From positions 5,015,538 to 5,079,537 of the forward strand of contig NC_087084.1 of NCBI RefSeq assembly GCF_026151205.1: 64,000 bases of DNA, written 5' to 3'. Made by a program: the position numbers and the translations under genes. Shown here in pieces: positions 24,131-36,000 of this stretch; position 1 is the stretch's first letter; every line of letters begins with the position of its first letter. Source of the stretch: Bolinopsis microptera. Taxonomy: Eukaryota > Ctenophora > Tentaculata > Lobata > Bolinopsidae. The notes beneath the pieces were generated by a model. The model saw only the letters and a list, made by a program, of their open reading frames with translations, was not told the origin of the DNA and did not search any database.

Positions 24131-25343
24131 TTATCAATGTCATGTGGCTATGACTTTACGCACAGTTACCATTTTTTACAGCAGCCGGAGACAAAAATCC
24201 TGTTGTTGCTCCATTCCAAAATTGTGTTTCCTGATAATTTTAATCGGTAGCCAACTGGGGTCCAAGGAATTATTGACCGTAATTTTTAATTAACGTTGAT
24301 GGCGTATTGGCTCCGGTAGCCAATAGAGTTATGGCTGGTTTTTGTTGACGTAGTTTTCATTCCAAGCTCAAGTTTAAAAAGGCTTTATATATCGCTGTGT
24401 TTCAGTTTGGATGTGTCCTACAGAAATGTTAAACACTTCTTGTGTACTTTTACAAAATCAGGTACTGAATATGATAATTAGTTTTCCAAATACCGGGTTG
24501 CATGGAAGTGTCATCAAATTTCGTGCAATAACTAAGATTATGATAAAGCTTTAGCGCGGTAAGAGGCAGGAAGGTGTCTGATTACAATGATATCGACAAT
24601 ATCAGCAAACCGCAAGTTTTATTTTCGGGAAGATATTCTGTTTTTGATATTCTGTGATCCGTTGGAATGTAGTCTGCAAGTATCCAAAATATGCAGAGTT
24701 GATATTGCAATGAATTAACGATTTTAACATTAGTTCAGCGATACATTAGTCAGTCGTCGAATTTCTCTCTAAGTCCATAGACAAGGAATTTACTTACAAT
24801 GTCTTTCTTCAGCGGACATTATATTTGCATTTTTCCTAATTCCTCCTTAATTGATATTAGTACAAACATATCCGTCTGAAAAAAATCAATCTATACCGAC
24901 ACAAAAAGCTTCCAAAGGAATTTTTACGTTTTTGAGTTCCATTAGGTGCCCTTAAGGGCTGAACAACTTTTCCAAACTTTTCCAAGTGTCTTAAGGCCAC
25001 TTTTTGCCACTTTTATAACTTTTTGCCACCTTTCTTGTTTGTCAAATATCTATAAAATGATAGTACAACAGGCTACCAGTTCGATTTTGAATGGGCCTTT
25101 GTCAGGAAATGTTACCAAATCGACTATCGTAACTATTGCTATGTGACTGAAAATAAGACGTTTCCAATCAAATTGTAATCAGTAATACTAGTAGTTGCAT
25201 AATGACAATAGTAACTCATGACGATGTGAACTGTACGATGTACTGCAAAGTGTACCAACAGGAGTACAATATTTTCCTTTTCATAATAACAACAACACAG
25301 TTCCTAAACTTATTTTTACCAAGGTTACTAGGAGCAAGCAGTC

Positions 25344-28300
25344 ATGGTCCGTGAAATTGTCCACATTCAGACCGGCCAATGTGGTAACCAGATTGGAGTC
25401 GCTTTTTGGGAGACAGTATGCCTCGGTTAGTTAAATCACTTTCACTTTCGCTATATATTCCTTTCACTTTCATTGTCTCTTTCATTTCGATTACAACTTT
25501 GTTTACAGTACAAATTGAACTTCAAGTGTGGACGTTTTCTTTTAATGAAATTGTTTTCAGAGCACAAGATTGGCACTGACGGAAATTTCCTTGGTGAGGA
25601 TGACATGTTGTTGGAGAAGATAAATGTGTACTTCAATGAGATCCAGGTAAAGATTTTAGCTTCGGGTTTCTCAAAGTAGCACCCTGCTCCTAGCTCAATA
25701 ACTGACAAAGCAAACTCACTTTTGCTAAATATTCATTGACTCTAACGCTAACTCGATAACCGACTGGCAAAGTCAAAGAGGTGGTTCGCAGATCACGTGA
25801 TGACCGTAAAGATGCCTACTTCTAAACTTCTCAATAGGTCCATTATTAATTAGAGCACTAGGTACGTAAAGATGGATCATCGTAATTAACAAAGTACATT
25901 CACTGACAACATACTAACATACCTCACATCACAGGGAGGTAAGTACGTGCCACGTGCTGTCCTCGTGGATCTGGAACCAGCCGTCCTGGACTCCATCAAG
26001 AACAGCAAGTACGGCAGCACTTTCCGTCCTGATAACTTTGTGTTTGGACAGTCCGGTGCTGGTAATAACTGGGCTAAAGGTCATTACACCGAGGGAGCTG
26101 AACTGGTGGACCAGGTTTGTGAACCTTCACTGGATCACTGATAGATCAAACAATGGCTATACATTTTTGTTCAAATGTCCAGAAAAATGTACTGTAAGAT
26201 ACACATATCTTGTACTATCACATAGATAAAGCGCTTCCAGATTTCAGTGCTTTGGCTGATAATATAGGTAACTGATCAGTGATCGGGCTTGATTCTTCAC
26301 TGACACTCCTCGACAATGATTTCTCTAAACTTTAACCTCTCTCTCAGGTATTCGATGTGATCAGGAAAGAAGCTGAACAAGTCGACTGCCTACAAGGGTT
26401 CCAACTGAGTCACTCTCTTGGAGGGGGTACCGGATCTGGCATGGGAACTTTGCTCCTGAAGAGGGTTCGTGAGGAGTACCCTGACAGGATCGTCTGCTCA
26501 TACTCTGTTGCTCCTTCTCCCAAGGTAAAGATTCTTTTGATTTAATTGTAAATTTAGAAGTAGAAGCTAGAGAAGCAATCGAAATGTATAATTATTTTTT
26601 AACTTTTAGTTTTTGATGCGATACAAATTTAGATTAGAGAGTACTTAGGACACTTTTATCGTCAACTTATTAAATTCCACGCGGTTCCCAGTGCACTCAG
26701 TGGTACTATATATATATATGTAAAGATAGATTAGTAAATTAATGATTTAATTAAAATTCCTCCTTGTTGTGTTCAGTAGGGAGCATCACGGCTCTCGACA
26801 GACAAAGCGAAACAAGGAAAATGACTAAATGAAATAATCGACGTTAAAGACACTAAAATAAAGACACATTTGACAAATCCTCTCAACCCACCAGGTCTCC
26901 GAGACAATCGTAGAGCCGTACAACGCCGCCCTCTCTTTCCACCAGTTGGTCGAGAACACTGACGAATGTTACGTAATTGACAACGAGGCTCTTTACAACA
27001 TTTGTACAAACACTCTTAAGTTGAAGAGCCCTAGCTACGGTGATCTAAACCATCTTGTGTCAACCGTCATGTCCGGTGTTACTACTTGCCTTAGGTGAGA
27101 TGATGTAGATGTATCTTTATCAACATTTATTGAGTTTAGTCGTAGATGCTTAGTGTCTATTAGTATTTAGAAGATTCGAATGGATACTTTCATATTTTAT
27201 TGTTCCGTAAACCTGTTCATTCTAAAAATGTGTTCAATGTGCTGTAAAAGTAAAACAAGACGACTTAAAATAAAAATATTTTATCATCCCACAAAGAAAA
27301 GATATTTTAGAATCGCCTCCCACATTACCGGCTTCTATCCCCAGGTTCCCTGGCCAGCTGAACGCTGATCTGAGGAAACTTGCTGTCAACATGGTCCCCT
27401 TCCCTCGTCTTCACTTCTTCATGTCAGGGTTCGCTCCTCTGTCTTCATCCGGAAACAAGGGGTACAAGGTAAACAATTTGATTCAATAACTCATTAATCC
27501 TCATTTGCCGATAAATATTTTACTTGAGAACCGTATTTGAAGAGAGACCAAGAATAATTCAGTTTAAGTGGAAACGATACCTCCACCTTTTACATCACCA
27601 GTTGAATCTTCTATAAAGTACCCCAAAATAACAACCATTCCCTCCGCAGGCAACCTCAGTGGCAGAGATCACAAACCAAATGTTCGACAGCAAGAACATG
27701 ATGGTGTCATGTGACCCCAGACACGGCCGATATCTTACCTGTGCTGCCATGTTCAGAGGAAAATGCTCCACCAAGGATGTGAGTGTTTATCGCTTAAAGT
27801 TAAACGGAGGTCGTTTGTTAATAAGGGTACGGTACCAGGGTAGGGTACCAGGGTAGGGTACCAGGGTAGGGTACCAGGGTAGGGTACCAGGGTAGGGTAC
27901 CAGGGTACGGTACCAGGGTAGGGTACCAGGGTACGGTACCAGGGTAGGGTACCAGGGTACGGTACCAGGGTAGGGTACCAGGGTACGGTACCAGGGTACG
28001 GTACCAGGGTACGGTACCAGGGTACGGTACCAGGGTACGGTACCAGGGTACGATACCAGGGTACGGTACCAGGGTACGGTACCAGGGTAGGGTACCAGGG
28101 TACGGTACCAGGGTAGGGTACCAGGGTACGGTACCAGGGTAGGGTACCAGGGTACGGTACCAGGGTAGGGTACCAGGGTACGGTATCAAGGTACGGTGCC
28201 AGGGTACGGTGCTGAGACTGTAGTTTAGGTTTAAAAACTGATGAAATAGTAAGACTTACAAGTTAGATTTATTGAGTTAAGACTAGATAAAGTGAAACTG

Positions 28301-29341
28301 ACTTGGTAAGGCTTAAATGCAGCAAGGCATGCAAAAATTTTTGAAATAATTTCGCACCGCAACACCTTTTATTTTTAAATCTCGTTCAGAGCTCAGAAAC
28401 CGACAAAAAATATTTTAAAGTTCCCGTAATATTTCTTTTGAGAAAGAGGCTAAAACTGAGTACAGACATCGATAGTAATTTTAACGTTTAAAGTCGAACA
28501 ATTTAAAATTCAAGATTTAAACTAAATAATTAATCAGGTTGATGAGCAGATGATAAACATACAAAGCAAGAACTCTGCTTACTTTGTTGAATGGATCCCA
28601 AGCAACGTCAAGACCGCCGTTTGTAATATTCCTCCTCCCGGCTACGACCTTAGCGGCACCTTTATCGGTAACAGCACTGCCATGCAGGAGCTCTTCAAGA
28701 GGATTAACGAGCAGTTTATCAGCATGTTCAGGCGCAAGGTAATTAGAAATTAGAAATTAGAAATTAGATTAGTTATGGTAAGACAATTTTTTCGGACAAA
28801 TTTGCCCACGTGACTAAAACAAACCAATGAAAACGTTCCAATCTGCCTACGTGGCTAAAACAAACCAATGACAGGTGTTCCTGCATCTGTACACCGGAGA
28901 GGGTATGGACGAGATGGAGTTCAACGAGGCTGAAAGTGACATCGCTGATATCATCACTGAGTACCAACAGTACCAGGTAATTACTGTTGGATAATTATAA
29001 TTAGTTAGATAATTCTGTGATTTAATCATTTAAGATGACTACTCAACTAATTTGTCGTTGTTTTGAAAAATAATGCCGCCGCACAGTTTATTTTGGTTAC
29101 AATTTATATCCTGCCCTAAAATTTCTCGAATAACCTCAACTATAACGAAGCACTAAAAATTTGATGTGAGATTATGACGTAAGACGTTAAAAAGTTATCG
29201 ATACCACTATATTATATACAATTCATTTGTTGAGGAGTTAACGAACATGAAATATTTCAGGAATGTGGAGTAGACGACACATACGAGGGAGAAGAGGGTG
29301 AGGATGGAGAAGAGGAAGTCGGAGAGGAAGAATACGAATAA
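25344..29341 (+). CDS. TUBB: Beta-tubulin, complete, ten exons
   Basis: Exons 25344-25425, 25561-25646, 25935-26114, 26348-26524, 26895-27094, 27345-27468, 27650-27778, 28538-28738, 28875-28976 and 29261-29341 join without gaps to 453 residues, the usual length. Beta-class landmarks are present: GQCGNQIG near residue 10, the nucleotide loop GGGTGSG, the [10 protein letters not shown] segment, [20 protein letters not shown], and the C-terminal [15 protein letters not shown]. The polymer-facing and GTP-binding motifs look intact, so the protein should form microtubules. The tail is long and acidic ([19 protein letters not shown]) and a candidate for polyglutamylation or glycylation; the axonemal EGEF word is absent. 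Two oddities stand out. The protein starts MVREI rather than MREI. Exon 1 uses a GTTAGT donor inside a frame that also reads through. Nine introns is high for a beta-tubulin. Divergence from vertebrate types suggests a specialised isotype. Confidence 0.96.
27828..28205. repeat. 13-bp minisatellite (GGTACCAGGGTAC/G) in tubulin intron 7
   Basis: Close to thirty copies of a 13-mer alternate between ...GGGTAC and ...GGGTAG forms, each holding the palindrome GGTACC. Open frames across it on both strands (Pro/Tyr/Val-rich) are by-products. It lies wholly inside the intron 27779-28537. Confidence 0.95.
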
Positions 29342-30068
29342 TTAGCATAATTAGCAATTATTTATACCATATTTGGAATTATTACATGATTAATTATCTA
29401 ATTAATTACCTGATCGTTCCATTTATCCGGTGTGATGAGCGGAAATGCTCGTAGTGGTAACCTTGATCAGATGAAACGCAATTCCTTGTACCATAAAAGA
29501 AAAACTGTAAAATAATTCTAAAAATTATAACAACGAAGATAAAAATGAGCACTATTTTATTATATTTTTGTTTTTATTTTGTGGAATTCGTGTGTGCGCT
29601 TCTCATCCTCACGACACATAATTCAATGCTATTACCGATATACTGATTATGATATTCTCCATGCAACTGTTTGTGATTGATAAAGAAAAATCGTTTTAAA
29701 TACTTTGAATAACTTGAAAATCACGACATATGATGTGATATTATAGAGATTGATTGCGTTGTAACAGATTTGACTATTTGTATTTGGGCTATTTCGCTAA
29801 TTCTATATTTGTATACAAACTTTTAAGATATTTGACTTTGTACCAAAACTTGCAATTTTATTTGTATTCAAGGCTTTTTGTTTTGGAGAGGATAACCGTC
29901 GACCAGCCCCAAAGTATTGTGTCCCAGCCCCCAAAGTATTGTGTCCCAGCCCCCAAAGTATTGTGTCCCAGCCCCCAAAGTATTGTGACCCAGCCCCCAA
30001 AGTATTGTGTCCCAGCCCTTGTGGCCATACTTATAAATATGGTCTTGTGGCCCTAAGTATTGGCAGCC
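29342..30068. other. Tubulin 3' flank and 22-bp tandem repeat
   Basis: AT-rich 3' flank of the tubulin gene. From about 29905 to 30018 five copies of a 22-bp unit (CAGCCCCCAAAGTATTGTGTCC) lie directly before the assembly gap, which probably caused the break. Confidence 0.75.
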
Positions 30069-30168
30069 NNNNNNNNNNNNNNNNNNNNNNNNNNNNNNNN
30101 NNNNNNNNNNNNNNNNNNNNNNNNNNNNNNNNNNNNNNNNNNNNNNNNNNNNNNNNNNNNNNNNNNNN
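30069..30168. other. Assembly gap of 100 N
   Basis: Exactly 100 N, the conventional placeholder for a gap of unknown length. It lies between the tubulin gene and the truncated 3' end of the MIOS-like gene. Confidence 0.99.
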
Positions 30169-30651
30169 GTTTCAGCCTAAGCATTATCTTGTTTCAGAGG
30201 GAATGAGTGATTTAAAAAGATGAGGCCAAAGAGTTAGTTGTGAAGAAGGCATTAATTGTACTCTGTAATTTCTAAGTTAATTTTTTTTTCGATATTTATA
30301 GCTATTTACTGATCTTGTTTTGACGTATCAGCAAGAGATCACTGGCACCTCGTTAGTTGTTAGTCATGTTATGCTGATCCAGTTAGTGACGAGCTATGAA
30401 GTAATCATTCGACCTCATTTAATACTGATCCTATCAATGAAGCTATGAAGTAATCAGTGGATCTCGTCAATGCTCATCCTGTCCGGACTGTCAGTGACGA
30501 GTTATGAAGAAATAAATGAAGAATCCAAGGAAAACCTTCCTTTTTTATATTATCATATTGTGTGTTAGTTTGGTGTGAAGTAATATGTTCTTTTTTAAAA
30601 CTAACAGTGTTATAAACTAAATTGATATCAGTTAAAGATGATATATTTTAA

Positions 30652-30934
30652 CAGGTAAAATTCATATAATTGACGATTAAGAGCTGTAGGAGTGTGTTCA
30701 GGACTCTGAAAGTGGCATACTCTGATAGCAATGGTATGAAATGGTTAACTTTAGTCAAGGTCTCATGTCTCTACGACCTTCGCTTTTGGCGCAGTGAATC
30801 TTCCCGACATTGTAGAGACCTGAAACCTCGACTAAAGTTAACCATTTCCTACTGTTTATATTAGAGGAGCACACATTTAGAACTCCTTCCAAACTCCTTC
30901 GTGACTAAATTGACGATTTAGATAATTTTACCTG
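30652..30934. mobile_element. TTAA-flanked palindromic MITE (piggyBac-like)
   Basis: A 283-bp element is bounded by TTAA at 30648-30651 and 30935-30938. Its ends read CAGGTAAAATT and the reverse complement AATTTTACCTG. Inverted similarity continues inward with mismatches. The centre is a strong hairpin: 37-nt arms at 30738-30774 and 30812-30848 with 34 of 37 positions complementary and a 37-nt loop. TTAA target duplication is the mark of piggyBac-type insertion. No transposase is present, so it would be moved in trans. Confidence 0.8.
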
Positions 30935-31024
30935 TTAAAGATTGGTGAAAAATATGGACGTGGCCCAAGTCAGTATTATACGAATAGAAACCGTAGACAC
31001 AAAAAATTGTTTGGTTGTTCCTGA

Positions 31025-32096
31025 GGGTGACCGACAACTGAACCCAATTGAACCTAGTTCCCACGCAGTTAACAGAGACCCAATCAGCTTAATTGGGTGA
31101 CCAATCAGCTTAAATCCCAAAACGACAACTGAACCCAGGTCATATCACAACTGCACCGAAATCGGAAATACGACAACTGAACCCAACAATCGGATTATCA
31201 GGTTATCCTTCTTCGCAGGGGACTGTGGTCATTATCACTATAGGATAGATCATGACCACTGTAATTTAGAGCATTGGAGCATTTTCGTTACCTGTCAGGT
31301 TACTTGGCTCAGATCTTGTGTCATCTGATGCTTTGGGAGGGCCTGTCATGGTTGGATCTCGATGCTTGAGGAGCAGTGGATCGTATCCTTTTTGGCACGC
31401 TTCGTGAACAGCCGAACAGGTAAGCTTGTTAGATCAGATATCGCGATCGAAAGGTACCTGAGACTTTGTCATCTATTAGTACGCTTGTATTATACAGATC
31501 GGATCAATACATAAGGAAGAGAGATGGTGGTCACAGTATCGAATCATGGTGGTCACAGTATCGAATCATGGTTGTCCTGAGCAAGTACATCAACGGACAA
31601 AGGGGAGCTCAACTACTTCTGGACACAGACGGTTTCCTCTACACCCGGAGAAAGGTTCGGGATACCCTACTACCTCCCCATCGAGATGCCAGAAGTACAG
31701 AATCAAGAAATGTCCTGCTCATGTAATCCTTGACCAAGGAGATCAGTCCTTGGCCAGCGGAGCCAAACCTCATTCCCAAGACCCTGACAACATAGTAGCT
31801 GAGAAAGCGGAAAGCTGCCGACCAACACCTCTCAGCGACATAAAACCTCCTCACCGAAATGCCCACCCGAAATCAACGTGGATCTACCAAAACTAGAGTC
31901 CCTCGCAAGAATTGTCCAAAGATCACGAGCAACAAAGTCTGTTGCCAACCACTCCGAATCTGTTAGTTATTTCTAGTGACGATTGGGTTCAGTTGTCGTT
32001 TCAAAGTTAATTAGGCATACTGATTGGGTTTAAAATTATTTTCCCAAGCTACCCTGTCTAGGAAAAGTCCAAATTGGGGTCAGTTGTCCGGTAGCC
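31025..32096. mobile_element. Decayed MULE-like DNA transposon with FLYWCH remnant
   Basis: The 1072-bp element is flanked by the 8-bp direct repeat GTTCCTGA (31017-31024 and 32097-32104). Its ends form imperfect inverted repeats of about 25 bp sharing GACAACTGA-CCCAATT. Copies of the ACGACAACTGAACCC word also recur inside (near 31120, 31171 and, inverted, 31985). Between 31560 and 31735 two overlapping plus-strand frames hold pieces of a FLYWCH zinc finger: GAQLLLDTDGFLYTRR in one frame and RCQKYRIKKCPAHVI in the next, so a frameshift splits the domain. FLYWCH fingers are common in animal Mutator-like transposases, and an 8-9-bp duplication suits that superfamily. The DDE transposase core is missing. 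Confidence 0.65.
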
Positions 32097-32104
32097 GTTC
32101 CTGA

Positions 32105-32865
32105 TCCTATAGAGCAACTAATTAGAGGTGATATCTAATTATTTGAACGAAAAGTGGTTTTGTGAACCGCCCTTTATTCTACAGCGAATCATGAACATTG
32201 AACATGTACATAAGAACTAAGAATTGTATGAAGTATGAGTTTATATTCATCTAGTAATTTATTATGAAATGACCTTTCACTATGCAATTTCGACTAAATT
32301 CATGTAGATTGTAGATATCCAATCCAGTTCCATGCACAACTGTTGTTTACATTTGGTCTAGTTAGACACAATTTGTTTCAGAGTGACTCGATAATCGCAA
32401 TATAATCAAACTAAGATATTATTTAAATGGTCCATGTCATGCAATGCGGAAATATCCCCATAAATTGGCAACTGCCAAAGTGACACTAAAGTTATTGCTA
32501 ATTCCTTTACAAAACTTAGCAAGTGCTATTAACAATTTTCTAATGGATCATGGAAATTGAAATGTTCAATTTTCTTTTCATAAATAATAATTATAATGCG
32601 AAGTTTTATTTACCCCAAGTTTGGAGAGTAAGTAGGTTAAATTGGGAATGCCCCTTCCCAGGGACCACATCACCCCTAATAAACCAAATTAAATATCATG
32701 GGAGACCATGCACAGCCTCGAATTATAGTATAATGACTTCGAATAAACCTTTTTTGTCTCTAAAAAAAGGCTTAGAAAACTAGATTTATTTACCTCATTT
32801 TACCTCATTTTACCTCATCCCAATTTTGCCTTTTTTGGCTGGCCTCATGAGGTAAAATGAGGTTG

Positions 32866-32901
<36 letters not shown>

Positions 32902-33070
32902 ACGTACTTAAGTGTCGAATAATATCTTATCGAAGTTACAGATCATTAAATTATCAAATAAGTATTTGAACATTCTCAAGCAATATTAACTTTTACTGCC
33001 ATTCCCACGGCAACATTATCAAATTACATACCCAAACAAAATGGCAGTGAAACTACCACTTATTTCTTAC
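32105..33070. other. Intergenic or intronic DNA with poly-C tract
   Basis: No exon of the MIOS-like gene was found here although its 3' end should lie on this side. At 32786-32816 an 11-bp unit (TACCTCATTTT) repeats three times and is mirrored by atgaggtaaaatgag at about 32847-32862. A run of some 33 C at 32869-32901 follows. Confidence 0.6.
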
Positions 33071-36000
33071 ACCCACCGAAATATCTCAGATAATTCTCCA
33101 TCACCACATTACTAAAATCAGTAGGATCTGTATCACTAATAGTTTCCATACTGGGCTCATAACGTTTAGCCATGGTCAGAGCTAGACACACTGTTTGCAC
33201 GTCGGAGGTGTTGTCCAGGTAACTCTGCATTAGCTCTCGTAGCTGGTATTTCAATCCTGGGAAGAAGAACATTTTAACGTAATTTTCCAACATCTAATAT
33301 AACTTAATAGTATACTGATTCTTAACCTTTCCTAACGTCTAGCTTGGCTAAATAGCATTTAATCTGGCACAACTCCAATAACTCCATACTCAACATTGAT
33401 ATTGACATATTATGAGAATTTGCTTTTCCATAAAATAAAACATAACATAATATTTCGACCAATGGAAACAATATGTACCTTCTTTAACTTCTCCGATTCC
33501 ATACTCAAAACTAAGAAAGAGCTAGAATAACTAATTAATTAATTAACTAACTAATTAACTAATTAGCTAATTACCTAACTAATTAATTAGCTCCACCCAC
33601 CAGTAAGCACTACAGCGCGTATATTTCCTGCAGCTACCTCCTCACTACACTGACCATCCACAAACTTCTTGAGACGAGAGTCCGAGAGGAACCTGCATGC
33701 GAACCCTACTCTGTCTTCTAGCAGGAGTTCTCTGTCGTACAGGATCTCACTGTACGCGTCCTGGCGTCCCGGCTAGTGAGAGGGGGGTTTGAGTTATTGT
33801 ATTGTATCAGATGCCATCGTGGAGTAGGTGGTCTCCTGCACCTTTTCTGCCTTGACATAAAAGAAAGAACCTAGACATGCAACCTGCAATTCAAAGGTGA
33901 TTGCAGCCCTTACGGTTTGAGTTATGAAAGTGTAGATAATGATAATTATGTAATTTGTAATAATTATGAGCTATGTTATAATTATGTTATGGCTGTTATG
34001 TAATATAAGGTTTTGTTAAATGTAAGTGTATACTGTAAAGTACCCTGCAGTGTTAGCTGTAGAACAATTTACCACATGAAAACTTTGGTTTATATCGCAC
34101 TTTATCATGTAAACATTGTTTTAATAGTTCAGGTTACTAGGACATTATAGTTTGCAGCTTCTCTTCAGTATTACCATTGAAGTAAGACTCTTACTGCCAT
34201 GAGCTATGGAGTTGAGATACGACAAGAAATACAAAACTGGACAGATTTATTCGGAGACTTGTTGACATTGAGAATTGGGATGAAATTGTATCCAGTAAAT
34301 TGTATGACACGGGTGATTAGTTTAATTAAGATTAAAGAGGCAAGTTTGCAATCATAATGACGTGTTAAGCTAGGAAATGTTCTAGGAGCCTGTACATTGT
34401 ACAATGTACATTATTGATTACTTTACATGTACATTGTGCAATGTACATTGTACAATGTACATTGTGCAATGTACATTGTACAATGTACATTAGCTAAAGT
34501 ATAAGTACCTTGAGATGCGTGTTATATCTTTACATCTAAATTACTTTTGCAAGGCTCCAATTCGTAAAGTCAAGATTCACATAGTACCCTTATGGAGCGA
34601 TTTGGCTCCAATATTTATCAGCGGACATAATGATAATATCAAATCGAAATTTAATAACACCGCTTTTAAGATGAAACTTATACGCAGCAGTGTTTAAACT
34701 AGTCATCCCAGAAAATAACAGGAATTTACTAAGTTAAGAAAAGTAAATTATGCTTGAAAATATATCGTCAATACTAAAGACATGTTGCATTGCCAATAAT
34801 ATTACTATGACGTACTAAGCTAGGTAAGGACAGGTAAGGTAGTAGGTTAGCACTGGTAGCACCCGGTAGTAGCACTGGAGTGAGAGTTGAGACTGTTCAT
34901 TGTAACACAGCTCATCAGAAAGTAAATGTTTGGTTGCTGCAATCAGTGTACAATATACATGTGAGATCCTGCACGATTAGCACAATTAGTACAATTAGTA
35001 CAATTTAATATTGTGAGAACCCGCAAATAACTACCTCAGTTGAGAGAAAAGTGAACATTGCCCTCTGGTAAGCATTTGAAACAGTCTTCCCTAGTGCCTT
35101 AATGTTCTGTATCCACTTCTCAGCTGAAACACAGAACAAGTCAAGCTAAAGTTCTGTACTTGAAAACAAAACTATGTTAGAGTTGGGTCAGTTTTATACA
35201 TTTCCAGCTATGTAAAGAACTGGGAATAAATCGGGGTGATATTTGATACAGTAACAATATACTCGGATAACCGGCCCATAGATTTGTGATTAACTATAAT
35301 GAAAATGATTATGAATATAATTATTTAAATGAAAATAAACTATAAATAAACTATTGTAATTAGTAGTTAACAATTAGTACTTACCATTGAAACCGGACAG
35401 TGCTAACAGCAGAATACGCTTCTCATCATTCTCAGGAGGCAAATCCTGCAAATAACGTTAGCTGTAACGTAAGAAAACACTGATAATAATTGAGAAACTA
35501 TCATAAAGACGGAAACGGTATTGGGCAACCCGATAGTGTTCTAGAAATACTCAATAATTATGTTACATTTCAAATATAATATATGATGGCGATTCTAGTA
35601 CCCTTTCTGCAATAATTATACTTGCAATCTGATCATGAAGTTATTGATTTACTCACGTTAATGATGTTTTGCAGTTGACTAATAGCAGGATCAATACCAC
35701 GGTAGAACAAGGTCATTGCCACTGCCTTGTCCAGCTGTCCTGATCATTAACTGTGTTAATTTACATTATTAATTATAATTAATTAATTAATTATTAAGTT
35801 ATAATAATTATTTGAGTGAACAAATAATTAAGCTAGTTTTACATTATCAATTGATTTAATAGAGTTATAGTCACTTTAGTGGAAACAATTACGTTGGTTC
35901 GAAAGGAGAAATGGAAGCGATTACGATACGAAACATGCGTTTCTTAACCAATAGAAGGAACTTAATAATTAAAGTTTGGTTAATGATCATTAATTATCAT

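Larger units (their letters stand above)
18120..25343. other. Intergenic region upstream of beta-tubulin
   Basis: No exon chain was found over 7.2 kb. Separate entries describe the hairpin at 20419-20449, the CACGTG cluster at 21065-21562, the TGACTCA array at 22255-22345 and the CCAAT repeats at 23853-24130. A short GC-rich tandem (gcggcactctcgg) lies near 20100-20140. A TATATA box-like word occurs at about 24387, roughly 960 bp before the tubulin ATG. Confidence 0.4.

Noticed and set aside
27818-28189. 123-codon Pro/Tyr/Val repeat protein on the minus strand
   Set aside because: It is a translation of the 13-bp minisatellite, wholly inside a tubulin intron, with no start or splice context.
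30738-30848. Calling the hairpin a miRNA gene
   Set aside because: The stem is the centre of a TTAA-bounded palindromic element, which explains the pairing; kept as an idea to test with small RNAs.
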